From Alviniconcha marisindica (Eukaryota > Mollusca > Gastropoda > Provannidae), in assembly GCA_018857735.1 (NCBI GenBank), contig JABMCL010000190.1, positions 670,001-734,000 of the forward strand: a stretch of DNA of 64,000 bases, written 5' to 3'. Below are positions 29,801-35,500 of this stretch, piece after piece. The notes under the pieces were generated by a model. The model was given only the letters and a program-made list of their open reading frames with translations. It searched no databases and was not told the DNA's origin. A program made the translations under genes and the position numbers. Position 1 is the first letter of the stretch. Each line of letters starts with the position of its first letter.

Positions 29801-32582
29801 TAGCTACTGTTACACCTTTGTTGCCAAATGACAAGCACACAAGGACTGCAGTAGGAATAACACAGGCAAGCGCTGGAATGAAAGCGTGATGGGTTAAGTC
29901 ACTGTGCAAAGCAAAAGAATATTTGTACATTTGATTTCTCTGCGCGGGCTGCTTTGGCAGCAAGCCGCGTGAACCTGCGCTCGCTTCTGCACAGCCTGAC
30001 CAACTCTCCTTTCACGTGCGTGCGGACAGGAAAGTGTGGGAGTACTTCCTGGAGACGTGCCACCAGAACAAGAGCCTGCTGGGCATCACCTGGGCGGAGC
30101 TGAGAGCCTCCCTGGACCGCGTGGAGGTGGCCAAGAACTACGTCCTCAACCCGCTGGCGCCAGAGTTTGTGCCCAACCGACGCTTCCACATCACGCTGCA
30201 GGTGCAGGAGCCGGCAGCAGGGAATGCGATGGCCCAGGGGGCGGCCTGGCCCTACTTTATCAACCAGGCTCACCCCTTCATGCAACCCAACCCTTATCAG
30301 GTACGAGATTTGGTGTGGGTTTTTCGTGGGGTTTTTTTTTTCATGGAGGCGGTAACTAGTCCTTATGTAGTCAGCTGACCATATGATGTCCATCAGCACT
30401 GACTGAACATGCAACCTGGTCTATACCAGGTAGGAATGTAGTGTTTTTCTTCTTTTGGACATGGGGAGGGGGCATGGGAAACCAGTCCTGCTTTGTCAAT
30501 CAGGCTCACCCCTTCATCAACCCAGCCCCTATCGGGTATGAGATTCGGGTTTGTTTTCATGGGGGTGGTAACTCATTAAGTTTATTTAGTCACCTGACAG
30601 TGTGATATCCATCAGCACTGACTGAACAAGCACTGTGCCACTGCCTCCTTCCGGTTCCTGTCAAAAAACAAAACACAGAAAACTAAATCGGAAACAAGAG
30701 TGACTGCTAGCATTCTGAAACCAGATCCAAACACGCAGAAGGTTCAAAAGAACACTATTTACTCTAGGTGCTACAAAATAACATATGTCCTAATAAATAG
30801 CGTTCTTTTAACCTTTAGTGTGTTTGGGTCCAGCTCGTATCAGTCAGACTTTTCAGCATAAAACCAGAGCAGGGCTGTGTCTTGCCTCCTGGTGAATCAG
30901 CTTCTACGCTTAACAGTGGCATGCTAAGCCTGAGGGATGCGTCTCTTTTGGGGTGTGTGTTTTTTCAGATGCTCTACCCTCAGATGATGCCCTACTACAG
31001 CATGCCCATGTACTCACCCTACATGGGCTCCCTGCTCATGAGGACTCCAGGCGGTGCCGGCATGAAGTTCGGTCACCACCGAGGCCTGCCTCGACCCGGC
31101 CTGCACCACCCAGCAGCAGCAGTGGCGGCAGCAGCAGCTCATCGTGCCGAGGGTGTGCGGATGCTGGATGTGTCGCACACCCTGCGCTCTTCCCCCCAGA
31201 GACCCCCCCACCGCGGTCGCCTGCCCATGTACCAGATCCCACGCGTGCCCGTCCATTACCCCTACACCTTCCCGCACATGCACCCCATGTACGCCCAGCA
31301 TCCCCACCCGTCTCATGCTGGGTACTACATGATGCCGGAGGAGCTGAGGATGCCACCCGTTCATGCGCCCTTCCCCTACAGCGCCCCTTACCCGCTGCAG
31401 CCCCACCTGCCTCCACAGCTGCGCGGCCCCATCACCGGCCCGCACAGCCACCTTCATGGAACTCACTTCCACCAGGGCAGTCCACTCCACACTCAGGCTC
31501 TTGCAGGCCACCCCACCGCCAGCACATCTCCACAAGGGCGGCCCGCCCCCGGCGACGAAGGGCAGGACAGCACGTCTTCACCTGAGTCGAACCGCTCCGA
31601 CAGCTTGGCAGGAGCAAGCATGCCGGGCCAGGGGTTCCAGGTCCTCCCCAACGTCAAGCACGTGCCCGCCCACCTGATGCGCCCCAGCCTCCAGCCCTCC
31701 AGCCAGAGCTCCTCGCGGTCCAGCACGCCCATCAACACACTGGACCGAGTCCCCAACCCTGTGCCCCAGCATCTGCAGGAAGGCCGTGGCACGCCCGTGT
31801 CTGACAGACCCTACAGCCCGGCCAACTACGCAGCGCGTAGTTCCCCCCTCAGCATGATGGAAGAGGCTCACCGTGATCGCTCTGGCAGCCGGGAGCGAGA
31901 TTTGGCCACCAAGGAAGCGGACCTGGTGGGTCAGTTTGCTTCTCTGCAAACAGCTGGAAACGGCGCAGGCGGGGGGGATTTGGGCCGCCAAAAGGATGGC
32001 CTGGCAGCACCCGTCCCCAAAAAGACCAACAACCCCAAGCAGCTGCGCCTGAAAACGGGCTTCAGCCGCCAGTTCAGCGATGACTTGCCCACCCCCACGG
32101 CCATCACCGACATCGTGCGCATGATCGAAGAGAACATTGAGGAGGTGCCGGAGGCCTCGGATTCCTCAGCCTCCTCCCCCGCCACCCCGCAGAGGGCCCA
32201 GCTGTTGTCGCGGCTGAACGGCCGCAATGCGGCGCTCAGCTCCCTGCAGCTGGACCTGGTGGCTGCGCAGCAGCGACAGCATCAGCACTCGGCAGCCAGC
32301 AGCTCCACCTCTCACTCCACACCTTCTTCCGACTCGCCAGCCGCTCTGAACGGGGAACGCCCAACGTACGCCGGCATCGTGGGGAAGCCGACCGCCCTGG
32401 GCCAGGGCTTCATGCAGGACTTCAGCCAGATGGAGCCCCAGACGCCCCGCACCCCCTTGGGCTTCATCACGCCTGGGGGCGAGGTGGATGTTGTGGACCC
32501 CTTCGGCATCCTGAAGAGTCTGAACATTGAGGCTGGCACCGCTGAGCAGAGGCGGGCCCAGGAAGGCGGCTCCTTGCCCTGA
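7971..32582 (+). CDS. HELZ: HELZ, probable RNA helicase with zinc finger (22 coding exons)
   Basis: HELZ is an Upf1-like superfamily 1 helicase of the cytoplasm. In studied animals it binds poly(A)-binding protein and the CCR4-NOT deadenylase and affects mRNA translation and decay. Joined exons, in phase throughout: 7971-8198, 11621-11657, 13430-13551, 14256-14318, 14946-15105, 16284-16464, 16846-17044, 19419-19526, 19915-20094, 20792-20991, 21520-21696, 22707-22941, 23535-23645, 24125-24249, 25274-25480, 25923-26176, 26559-26677, 27070-27363, 28068-28251, 29318-29516, 30030-30300, 30969-32582. The sum is 5268 nt, or 1755 residues; human HELZ is somewhat over 1900. Key residues: C2H2 finger 211-233, C3H1 finger 262-281, Walker A GPFGTGKT 745-752, DEAAQ 871-875, GDHLQ 898-902, NYRSH 942-946, NTAITRA 1102-1108, PAM2-like [10 protein letters not shown] 1167-1176. 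No frameshift or missing catalytic residue was seen, so the gene should be functional. The exon structure is deduced by eye, and small boundary errors are possible in exons 2-5. Confidence 0.93.
8430..8545 (+). repeat. Isolated minisatellite unit left of the transposon
   Basis: One diverged unit containing GATTTAGGACTGAGTCC, TACAGGGTG and GCCTGTATTTTGT. It matches the array at 10740-11470 and is separated from it only by the inserted transposon copy 2. Confidence 0.7.
8560..10726. mobile_element. Non-autonomous TIR DNA transposon, copy 2
   Basis: It starts GACTTAGTGCCAAAAGGTGT and ends ACACCTTTTGGCACTAAGTC, a perfect terminal inverted repeat. It is collinear with copy 1 at 3826-6039, with small indels: a longer poly-C tract near 9204-9243, a missing 14-base or similar block after 8640, and several 1-10 base gaps. 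TA runs flank it on both sides. It carries no open frame resembling a transposase. It sits in HELZ intron 1, inside a minisatellite. Confidence 0.87.
10740..11470 (+). repeat. Minisatellite, about 93-bp unit
   Basis: About six units with the core CACTTCACCATGTGCACACC, GGGTTAGCAATGAGTTAGGA and GTGTGGTTACAGGGTGTGCA. The central copies (10970-11170) are nearly identical; the ends diverge. A poly-G/GT run at 11411-11455 closes the array. Repeated frames reading [10 protein letters not shown] are not a protein. Confidence 0.9.
11621..11657 (+). CDS. HELZ: HELZ coding exon 2
   Basis: A 37-nt exon between TTTGTTGCAG and AAAG|GTAACA, encoding [12 protein letters not shown] plus one base. Joined to its neighbours it forms the first helix of a TPR-like unit ([16 protein letters not shown]), matching the position of the TPR-like helices in vertebrate HELZ. 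It is short, so support comes from splice signals and phase. Confidence 0.7.
11658..13429 (+). other. HELZ intron 2
   Basis: It is T-rich, with no repeat I recognise. A 208-codon open frame at 12325-12951 has no known domain and a composition like the surrounding intron; I treat it as chance. Confidence 0.6.
13430..13551 (+). CDS. HELZ: HELZ coding exon 3, TPR-like
   Basis: Encodes [20 protein letters not shown] and [20 protein letters not shown] with a final E. The pattern of aligned Ala, Leu and Gly residues fits a TPR unit ([18 protein letters not shown]). The acceptor is GTTGTGCAG at 13429. A nearby in-frame AG (after GCTAG) would remove two residues, so the start may vary by 6 nt. Confidence 0.85.
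13900..13995 (+). repeat. SINE-like repeat, diverged
   Basis: It carries GGTGATCATCCTGAGGTTGC, TGTGTGGTTGACTGG and TTACTAACTTAG, a diverged relative of the repeats at 2990-3060 and 55812-55875. It lies in HELZ intron 3. Confidence 0.5.
14256..14318 (+). CDS. HELZ: HELZ coding exon 4
   Basis: Encodes 21 residues, [20 protein letters not shown] plus Q, between GTTTTCAG and CAG|GTAACT. This lysine/leucine helix closes the TPR-like region, as in other TPR proteins where a capping helix follows. Phase 0 at both ends. Confidence 0.88.
14540..14750 (+). repeat. Short tandem repeat in HELZ intron 4
   Basis: An irregular array of units around 22-24 bp containing GTGTCTGTGTTTAACTGTTT. Copies vary in length. 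Confidence 0.8.
14946..15105 (+). CDS. HELZ: HELZ coding exon 5, acidic/proline linker
   Basis: Encodes [20 protein letters not shown] followed by a basic, proline-rich segment ([18 protein letters not shown]). It is likely an unstructured linker between the TPR-like region and the zinc fingers. Boundaries are ACACACAG| and AATG|GTGAGT, and it ends with one base of the next codon. It has no motif of its own. Confidence 0.82.
15106..15902 (+). other. HELZ intron 5, proximal part
   Basis: It contains a short LINE/SINE-tail-like segment (GGGGCGCCATAAATTGTTAT, near 15335-15365) and a poly-G run at 15511-15528. The rest is unrecognised. Confidence 0.5.
15903..16283 (+). repeat. 57-59 bp array copying the exon 6 splice junction
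   Basis: Five copies of a unit that spans the pyrimidine tract, the 3' splice site and about 30 nt of exon 6. The GCAGCAG acceptor core is at 15951, 16010, 16067, 16126 and 16185; the true exon's core is at 16280. Spacings are 59, 57, 59, 59 and 95. Each copy ends in the bases encoding EEQKHFCPF. The fifth copy reaches further into the exon before a stop (CNLF then TGA). The leading segment AGGTCATCGTCGTTCTTTCA is repeated at 16230 as AGGTCAGCATCATTCTTTCA. Confidence 0.95.
16284..16464 (+). CDS. HELZ: HELZ coding exon 6, C2H2-type finger
   Basis: Encodes residues 204-263 and two bases of 264. It carries [20 protein letters not shown] followed by DLHKKRL: C211, C214, H227 and H233 in a C-x2-C-x12-H-x5-H array, the spacing of matrin/U1-type fingers. 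Then comes [20 protein letters not shown], which matches the RPPPRG block before the C3H1 finger in vertebrate HELZ. The acceptor is a NAGNAG (CACAG|CAG|AAG); both choices stay in frame and differ by one residue. Human HELZ, as I remember it, lacks these cysteines. Confidence 0.92.
16846..17044 (+). CDS. HELZ: HELZ coding exon 7, C3H1 zinc finger
   Basis: It completes the CCCH finger begun in exon 6: C262, C271, C277 and H281 in C-x8-C-x5-C-x3-H spacing ([17 protein letters not shown]). Then follows [20 protein letters not shown], which corresponds to the EELAEWQKRY region after the finger in human HELZ. Such fingers usually bind single-stranded RNA. Acceptor GTGCGTGCAG, donor AGG|GTGTGT. Confidence 0.93.
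17075..17300 (+). repeat. CTT-rich low-complexity tract
   Basis: A long pyrimidine stretch dominated by TTC/CTT triplets in HELZ intron 7. The many serine, phenylalanine and leucine-rich frames here are composition artefacts. Confidence 0.92.
17370..17460 (+). repeat. tRNA-derived SINE head
   Basis: GAGCCGGTTTGACCTAGCGG then TTAGGCGTTAGG resembles a tRNA 5' half and A box. CCTCGGTTTGATACCGCTTC resembles a B box and T-arm. There is no proper acceptor stem, so this is a SINE head rather than a tRNA gene. It lies in HELZ intron 7. Confidence 0.6.
17672..18152 (+). repeat. 35-bp minisatellite
   Basis: About 13 units of TCTCTCTAGGAGGCAGGCGT followed by CTGTCTTCTGAATCA, some shortened. Each full unit has a pyrimidine tract followed by TAG|GAGG and so resembles a weak 3' splice site. 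The same unit is built into the 162-bp repeat downstream. Confidence 0.93.
18397..18990 (+). repeat. 162-bp higher-order repeat
   Basis: Units start (GTGGATGC.GACACCCTGTGG) at 18397, 18559, 18721 and 18883, exactly 162 bp apart. Each full unit contains a 35-bp minisatellite copy (CTCTCTAGGAGGCGGGCGTC) plus unrelated sequence including GATAGCAGTCAGATGATTAA. Because 162 is a multiple of three, the minus strand stays open for 169 codons; this is not a gene. Confidence 0.95.
19042..19292 (+). repeat. 50-bp minisatellite
   Basis: Five units at 50-bp spacing (about 19042, 19092, 19142, 19192, 19242) with GATTCTGTTCTAGGGCAGGA and TTAGACGGAATGTGACCATT. It is the last of three arrays in HELZ intron 7, about 130 bp before exon 8. 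Confidence 0.93.
19419..19526 (+). CDS. HELZ: HELZ coding exon 8
   Basis: Encodes 36 residues including [19 protein letters not shown] and AWTFTITSK. It aligns well with the VKVEHNPDLSVTVSTKK and TWTFALTCK part of human HELZ. Joining exon 7 directly to it (GPQAR then LVQNLDF) gives the best match and correct phase. Acceptor TTTTCAG, donor AAG|GTAAGG. Confidence 0.93.
19607..19830 (+). repeat. tRNA-derived SINE, well preserved
   Basis: GGGGATAGCTCAGTGGTTAG is a good tRNA 5' end with A box; AGGTTTGAGACCTACAGG holds the B box. The body has GAATTTTCTTCTCCGGGGTC, AGTATCCATTCC and AAAAGATCCCGGTCATCCTG. The family also occurs at 6585-6800. It lies in HELZ intron 8, in the sense orientation. The anticodon arm is present but the 3' acceptor strand is not, so it is not a tRNA gene. 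Confidence 0.82.
19915..20094 (+). CDS. HELZ: HELZ coding exon 9
   Basis: Sixty residues: [35 protein letters not shown], then [14 protein letters not shown] and EYVYRVK. This matches the human segment with DAHRPHFSI, NCQEWIGGK and HYVYKVG. It belongs to the conserved region between the C3H1 finger and the helicase core. Acceptor TTGTTCCAG, donor AAG|GTAGGG. Confidence 0.94.
20320..20425 (+). repeat. Poly-C run and CA-rich microsatellite
   Basis: A poly-C run at 20316-20334 is followed by an imperfect CACA/CATACA array to about 20430, in HELZ intron 9. Confidence 0.9.
20792..20991 (+). CDS. HELZ: HELZ coding exon 10
   Basis: It begins [20 protein letters not shown], directly comparable with the FNTEIFGTFRQTIVFDFG block of human HELZ, then [20 protein letters not shown] and ends TIVPFLPP in phase 2. 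Acceptor CCTGTTGCAG, donor CC|GTGAGT. Confidence 0.94.
21520..21696 (+). CDS. HELZ: HELZ coding exon 11
   Basis: Encodes [38 protein letters not shown] and [19 protein letters not shown]. It corresponds to the human region [20 protein letters not shown]. Acceptor CTGTCCCAG, donor CG|GTGGGT, phase 2 at both ends. Confidence 0.94.
22480..22700 (+). repeat. 24-bp irregular minisatellite
   Basis: Seven or so units of GTTCAGGTCACTTGTTTTGT in HELZ intron 11. The last diverged unit (GAATGTTCAG|GTTCAACGTG) carries the acceptor of exon 12 itself, so the array abuts and partly overlaps the splice site. Confidence 0.85.
22707..22941 (+). CDS. HELZ: HELZ coding exon 12
   Basis: Encodes [39 protein letters not shown] and [20 protein letters not shown]. 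It aligns with the human stretch [30 protein letters not shown] and DTLAGRLVM. Acceptor ATGTTCAG, donor AAG|GTAAGG. Confidence 0.94.
23390..23530 (+). repeat. About 60-bp tandem repeat next to exon 13
   Basis: Three irregular copies containing AAAGTTTCTCAGTTATTTTG, GTAAAACCTCAGTATG and GGTAAGTGTATCTTT end just before the exon 13 acceptor. Each copy includes CAGGTAAGTG or CGGTAAGTG, strong 5' splice site look-alikes. Confidence 0.75.
23535..23645 (+). CDS. HELZ: HELZ coding exon 13
   Basis: Thirty-seven residues: [37 protein letters not shown]. It matches the human [20 protein letters not shown] and CCEELNL segment. Acceptor GGTTTCAG, donor CAG|GTACAC, phase 0 both sides. Confidence 0.95.
23745..23900 (+). 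repeat. TC microsatellite
   Basis: A nearly pure CT dinucleotide array with CTGT interruptions at its start, in HELZ intron 13. Opposite-strand frames rich in Arg-Glu are not genes. A poly-C run follows at 23991-24007. Confidence 0.95.
24125..24249 (+). CDS. HELZ: HELZ coding exon 14
   Basis: Encodes [33 protein letters not shown] and APPQE. It aligns with the human [20 protein letters not shown] and VLFPDI segment. The donor is GAAAA|GTAGGG in phase 2. A near copy of the donor region, GTGCCCCAGGAAAAGTAGTC, recurs at 24339-24358, so the intron starts with a partial duplication of the exon end. Confidence 0.93.
24290..24510 (+). repeat. T-rich tract and duplicated exon 14 end
   Basis: A 110-bp block, GTGGTGGTGTTTTGTGAT through the T-rich tract to CCCCAGGAAAAGTAG, is repeated in tandem (24249-24358 and 24339-24480). 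A poly-G run sits at 24490-24507. Confidence 0.75.
25274..25480 (+). CDS. HELZ: HELZ coding exon 15, helicase motifs Q, I and Ia
   Basis: Starts the SF1 helicase core. [12 protein letters not shown] is the Q-like motif; [16 protein letters not shown] holds the Walker A loop (residues 745-752, catalytic K751) that binds ATP phosphates. [10 protein letters not shown] is motif Ia. The human protein has GPYGTGKTFTLAQA and [12 protein letters not shown]. Acceptor GTCTCCAG, donor ACAG|GTAAAA followed by a poly-A run. Confidence 0.96.
25923..26176 (+). CDS. HELZ: HELZ coding exon 16
   Basis: It completes [20 protein letters not shown], then [20 protein letters not shown], and [20 protein letters not shown]. 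It matches the human [18 protein letters not shown] and RPLRVYFRNRWVKT blocks, part of the 1B/stalk region of Upf1-like helicases. Acceptor CTTTGGCAG, donor CTG|GTATGT. Confidence 0.95.
26559..26677 (+). CDS. HELZ: HELZ coding exon 17, motifs II and III
   Basis: [20 protein letters not shown] contains the Walker B DEAAQ box (D871, E872) that binds Mg and activates water for ATP hydrolysis. IVLAGDHLQ at the end is motif III. The human protein has [20 protein letters not shown] and VLAGDHMQ. Acceptor TGCACCAG, donor CAG|GTGAGG. Confidence 0.96.
26911..27023 (+). pseudogene. Duplicated 5' part of HELZ exon 18
   Basis: The segment has its own acceptor (CTCTTTCAG at 26933) and 29 codons (26934-27020) matching the first 29 codons of exon 18 with six replacements, for example H for P at position 3 and C for R at the ECLYNLYPE position. 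TAA follows directly at 27021. The flanking intron bases TTACCATCAG and GCCTCTTTCAG are duplicated too, at an offset of 136 bp. Use of this acceptor would end the protein inside the helicase core. Confidence 0.93.
27070..27363 (+). CDS. HELZ: HELZ coding exon 18, motif IV region
   Basis: Ninety-eight residues beginning [20 protein letters not shown], with [20 protein letters not shown] (motif IV, N942-H946) and [10 protein letters not shown], then STGFYNLSE. The human protein has [32 protein letters not shown] and LMASGKQPA. Start at the acceptor CTCTTTCAG; the near copy 136 bp upstream is truncated. Donor GAG|GTACAT. Confidence 0.96.
27430..27985 (+). repeat. Roughly 110-bp diverged tandem repeat
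   Basis: About five units in HELZ intron 18, each with CTTGTTGAGAAG.G..CAGCATAGCACTC and a following GTGAGCAAG.TGTT block. Copies differ at many positions, so the array is old. Confidence 0.85.
28068..28251 (+). CDS. HELZ: HELZ coding exon 19, motif V region
   Basis: [40 protein letters not shown], and [11 protein letters not shown] at the end (motif V; G1062 is split across the junction). The human protein has [39 protein letters not shown] and [11 protein letters not shown]. Acceptor GTTTCAG, donor CCAAG|GTGGGT; that donor is repeated three more times downstream. Confidence 0.96.
28241..28510 (+). repeat. 86-bp array copying the exon 19 donor site
   Basis: Units start with CAACGTCCAAGGTGGGTGGC at 28241, 28327 and 28413, with a decayed fourth start at 28499 (CCATGTCCAAGGTCTG). 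The first is the real exon end and donor; the second and third carry the same 10 exon bases and an intact GTGGGT donor. Period is exactly 86 bp. Confidence 0.95.
28501..29175 (+). repeat. 31-33 bp minisatellite
   Basis: About 20 units of GAATGCCCTCAGTGTCCAAG followed by GTTTGAAGTGTCA. The unit is partly derived from the adjacent 86-bp repeat (GTCCAAGG, GAATGTCAGGAGTG). Frames reading CPQCPRF repeats look like zinc ligands but come from the 33-bp period and contain no start or splice context. Confidence 0.92.
29318..29516 (+). CDS. HELZ: HELZ coding exon 20, motifs V-VI
   Basis: [20 protein letters not shown], then an acidic loop and [20 protein letters not shown] followed by [15 protein letters not shown] (1102-1108) is motif VI with the arginine finger R1107. 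The human protein has a longer insert between the two blocks (HTCKHKQ to DYGFLSNYK). Acceptor GTTTGCAG, donor GCAG|GTAGGG. Confidence 0.96.
30030..30300 (+). CDS. HELZ: HELZ coding exon 21, end of core and PAM2-like motif
   Basis: [20 protein letters not shown] closes the helicase fold. [14 protein letters not shown] follows; [10 protein letters not shown] (1167-1176) fits the PAM2 consensus that binds the MLLE domain of poly(A)-binding protein, and the human protein carries [10 protein letters not shown] in the same place. The exon ends [10 protein letters not shown], phase 0. Acceptor GCGGACAG, donor CAG|GTACGA. Confidence 0.95.
30261..30640 (+). repeat. Tandem duplication of the exon 21 end and donor
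   Basis: Exon bases CAACCAGGCTCACCCCTTCA, the donor and about 90 bp of intron, to CATCAGCACTGACTGAAC, are repeated 236 bp downstream (30497-30640) with changes. In the copy the donor region reads CTATCGG|GTATGAG, still a usable GT. The copy is about 80 percent similar by eye. Confidence 0.88.
30969..32582 (+). CDS. HELZ: HELZ terminal coding exon 22, low-complexity tail
   Basis: Encodes residues 1219-1755 and TGA at 32580-32582. It begins [20 protein letters not shown] and is rich in Pro, His, Ser, Met and Gln, like the disordered C-terminus of human HELZ, which contacts CCR4-NOT. More conserved-looking blocks are [20 protein letters not shown] with a helical [14 protein letters not shown], and a final [14 protein letters not shown]. 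The acceptor GTTTTTTCAG precedes ATG, but that Met is internal. It is GC-rich and a single large exon, as often in this tail. Confidence 0.95.
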   Translation: MLYPQMMPYYSMPMYSPYMGSLLMRTPGGAGMKFGHHRGLPRPGLHHPAAAVAAAAAHRAEGVRMLDVSHTLRSSPQRPPHRGRLPMYQIPRVPVHYPYTFPHMHPMYAQHPHPSHAGYYMMPEELRMPPVHAPFPYSAPYPLQPHLPPQLRGPITGPHSHLHGTHFHQGSPLHTQALAGHPTASTSPQGRPAPGDEGQDSTSSPESNRSDSLAGASMPGQGFQVLPNVKHVPAHLMRPSLQPSSQSSSRSSTPINTLDRVPNPVPQHLQEGRGTPVSDRPYSPANYAARSSPLSMMEEAHRDRSGSRERDLATKEADLVGQFASLQTAGNGAGGGDLGRQKDGLAAPVPKKTNNPKQLRLKTGFSRQFSDDLPTPTAITDIVRMIEENIEEVPEASDSSASSPATPQRAQLLSRLNGRNAALSSLQLDLVAAQQRQHQHSAASSSTSHSTPSSDSPAALNGERPTYAGIVGKPTALGQGFMQDFSQMEPQTPRTPLGFITPGGEVDVVDPFGILKSLNIEAGTAEQRRAQEGGSLP

Positions 32583-35500
32583 GAAGGTGGGGCCGTGATG
32601 GTGGTGCAGCATCTTCTTTTTTTTCTTTGGAGCTACTTAAAAGTCTTTTGTGACACAGCGCCAGCCAGGCAGTGCAGTAGAACCTTCTTGCAGCGACCGC
32701 TCATGAACGTATAAGCCACACAGAAACTTAACAGTTGAAGGCAGGCAGGTTTTGTTTGTATTTGCACCAAATAGTCTCTGTTTTTGATTTTGTAGAGTTT
32801 GTTTGTGAAGGAAGGAAAAAAGGGTCCAAGAGGCAGACTGCTGTTGGAGAAGTTGCTTTTTAAAGCCATGTCTCAACTGATGCATGTCCATGTTCCGGCA
32901 CAAAATGTTCTCAGGCACTTCGCATGCTAAAGAATGGTTTTTGGTTGAAGTGTAGAAAAACGCTTTATTTCTTGCACTTTTTTTCTACACATCAACCTAA
33001 AAATACTAAAGAATGGTGTGCGGATCTAGACCAGTGTTCCCAGAATTGCATGTGTCCCAATGGAAAGGGCCTAGAAACACATTATGTTTAGAATGTGCAA
33101 ACTAACTTCCTGACTGGCCAGTCGCCTCACCGTATTTTCTGTGCACATGAACTGCCAGGTTATCAGACCACATTGTGTCTTGAGGTTTGAATCGAGGGCC
33201 TGGGCTCATTTTGTCTGGAAATTTACGGTGTTTGGCTCCTGTCCACAAAAGGCCCACTGCTTTCTTTCAACCTTGACAGCAGCAGGGTATCAGTGGGACG
33301 AGTTACTTGCATTCATATTGTCAGCACAAGGGGTGGAAGCATTCATTCACCATGTGACATTCAGCAGATCTGTTATAGCATCAAACTTTGGGGTTGATTT
33401 TGCAGAAAGAGTTCTGTTTTGTGTACAGTTCGTGTTCTTGAGTCCATGTTCAAAGTGGCTGTGCGGTTGAGACAAGGTTGAAAGGCTCTACTGAAATTGC
33501 TGGGCATGATCACATTTTGCTCACTAGCATGATCACATTTTGCTCACTGGGTGAGAAGCGAGAAGAGTGGACGATCTTGAAAGCGGATGGCGTTCCACCG
33601 AAGAGGTCACTCAGCAGGTTCTACTGAAACTGCCTGGCATGGTCAGAGATCACTCGGAGGTTGAGAAGCCAAAAATGTGTGGCTCACTGAGCTCCTTTCT
33701 GTAGAGACATACACAATACTTGCATGCATGAGAAATCACAAGGTCTTGGCCGTTTTTGCTGACTTGTTCTGAGTGCTTGCCACTGATAGGCTGAGCAGTT
33801 TGAGAGCATAATAGTATTAATACGCAAGTCCTAGAGTTTTGGTTCAATGTACCAGCCATTGAAAACAAAAATAGCAATGTTGGGCCTGGGTTGTTTTTTT
33901 TTTGGGGGGGGGGGGGGGGTAGGCAACATGAGCACTAATGTTGGCTCAAGCTCTTTTTGGCGATTGTCATTTTTTGGGTTTTTTTGTTTTGTTTACCTGA
34001 CTGCCCTAACGGTAGATTCTTGTAAAGAAAATAATTGTTTTAAACATGGCTAAGAGAAAATGTGCCCAAGGTCAGGTCAGCTTGTTGTTTTTACCGTTTT
34101 AATTAAAATTGTTAAGACATTGGTGTGCGCAGGTGTGTGTATGGTCTTTTTAATATTGTATACCAAAGTTATTCTGCATGATGTTAGAGTGGCAACAACA
34201 GTCATGAAGGAAAAGCCTCATCGAAGGAATGGATAATGCACTTCCTGTTGGCAGTTCATGTGTAGGGATAGTTGTTCATAAAGTTTGAGTTGATTTGTAT
34301 GGTAAAACTGAAAAGACAGTCATAAGATGTGATGACAGCATTGTGCCCCAAGCGCCTTATTACACAATGTGCATGTTCCTGTAAGCATAGTGGGTAATTA
34401 TCAGGGTCTAGTGTAGTTTTAGTGTAATTGGATCATTGATTTCAACTAGGATCTGGCAATGAAATTAACAGCTGTTGCTGGAAGGGGGCTGGGGTTGGGC
34501 GTAGGGATGTTCAAGAACAGCTGTTGGTGAAATGATTTTTTTCTTCTTTTTTTCTGACTCAAATTCAAAAATCAAATCATGATCCGGGCATTCTCTTTCC
34601 CCAAATTGTTGTTTGTAAACATGATTAGTTCATCTGGTTGACTAAGGTTAGCAAGTACAGTGTGGGACTTTTGATGCCTTCACTGGTTTGTTTTAGTCTC
34701 TGAATTGATACTTACATTGCCGCTTTCTAGGCGATTAAACCAAATGAGAAGCATGTTAGTTGATGATCACAAGGCAACAAAAACAGATTGAAACAAAAAT
34801 AGCTTTAGTTGCAGCGCGCCCACCTGAATTCTCAGAGACAGTATCTCTGTATCTGTTGGGGGGAGGGGGGGGACAAACCAGCTGCACATTCAAAATCTCA
34901 CCTAACTCTTGATGAGCTTCCAAACACCAAGAAGAAACTGACTGCCAGTGAGAACAAAGAGCCCAGGTGTGCCTGGAGACATCTGCAGAAGTCTGAGGAT
35001 GGAAGACTTGGATTCTCTCAGTGTCCGCTTCCAAGGAAAGGCTCTCCCAAAGTCTTGGAGCGGAGCGGCAGAAAGCCCTGAAGTCAAACTGTTTGGGGTA
35101 TGGTGAGGTTTGCAACCACACCTTGGGGTGTGAAGGCGTGACTGAGATGTGTGTGGTTCGTGACCATGAATATGTTTTGGAGCCATGTTGCCAGAAACCT
35201 GTCTCTCAGGTAAAGCTGGCTACGTTAAAAAAAAAAAAAAATTAAATTATATGTTTACAGATACATTTAAGACCCAGCTGCTGGTCTTGGCTGAGGTTGT
35301 GGCCAAATGTTTTTGTGCAGTCTGAAGGTTCTGAAACATGACAAACTGTGTGTGGCGTGTGACTACTGTATCTCAGGATAGACAGACAGAGGGGCTGCAG
35401 AAATGCACATGCCCACATGTCTGAATGCAGAGAAAAGCCACCAGGCAAGTCCAGATCAAAACCATCGAGCCCCTTCGGGCAACTCGTGGATTTGCCTTCG

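Noticed and set aside
31014..31990. Long open frames antisense and in other frames to HELZ exon 22
   Set aside because: They are shadows of a GC-rich coding exon; the chosen frame continues the helicase protein and matches the family tail.
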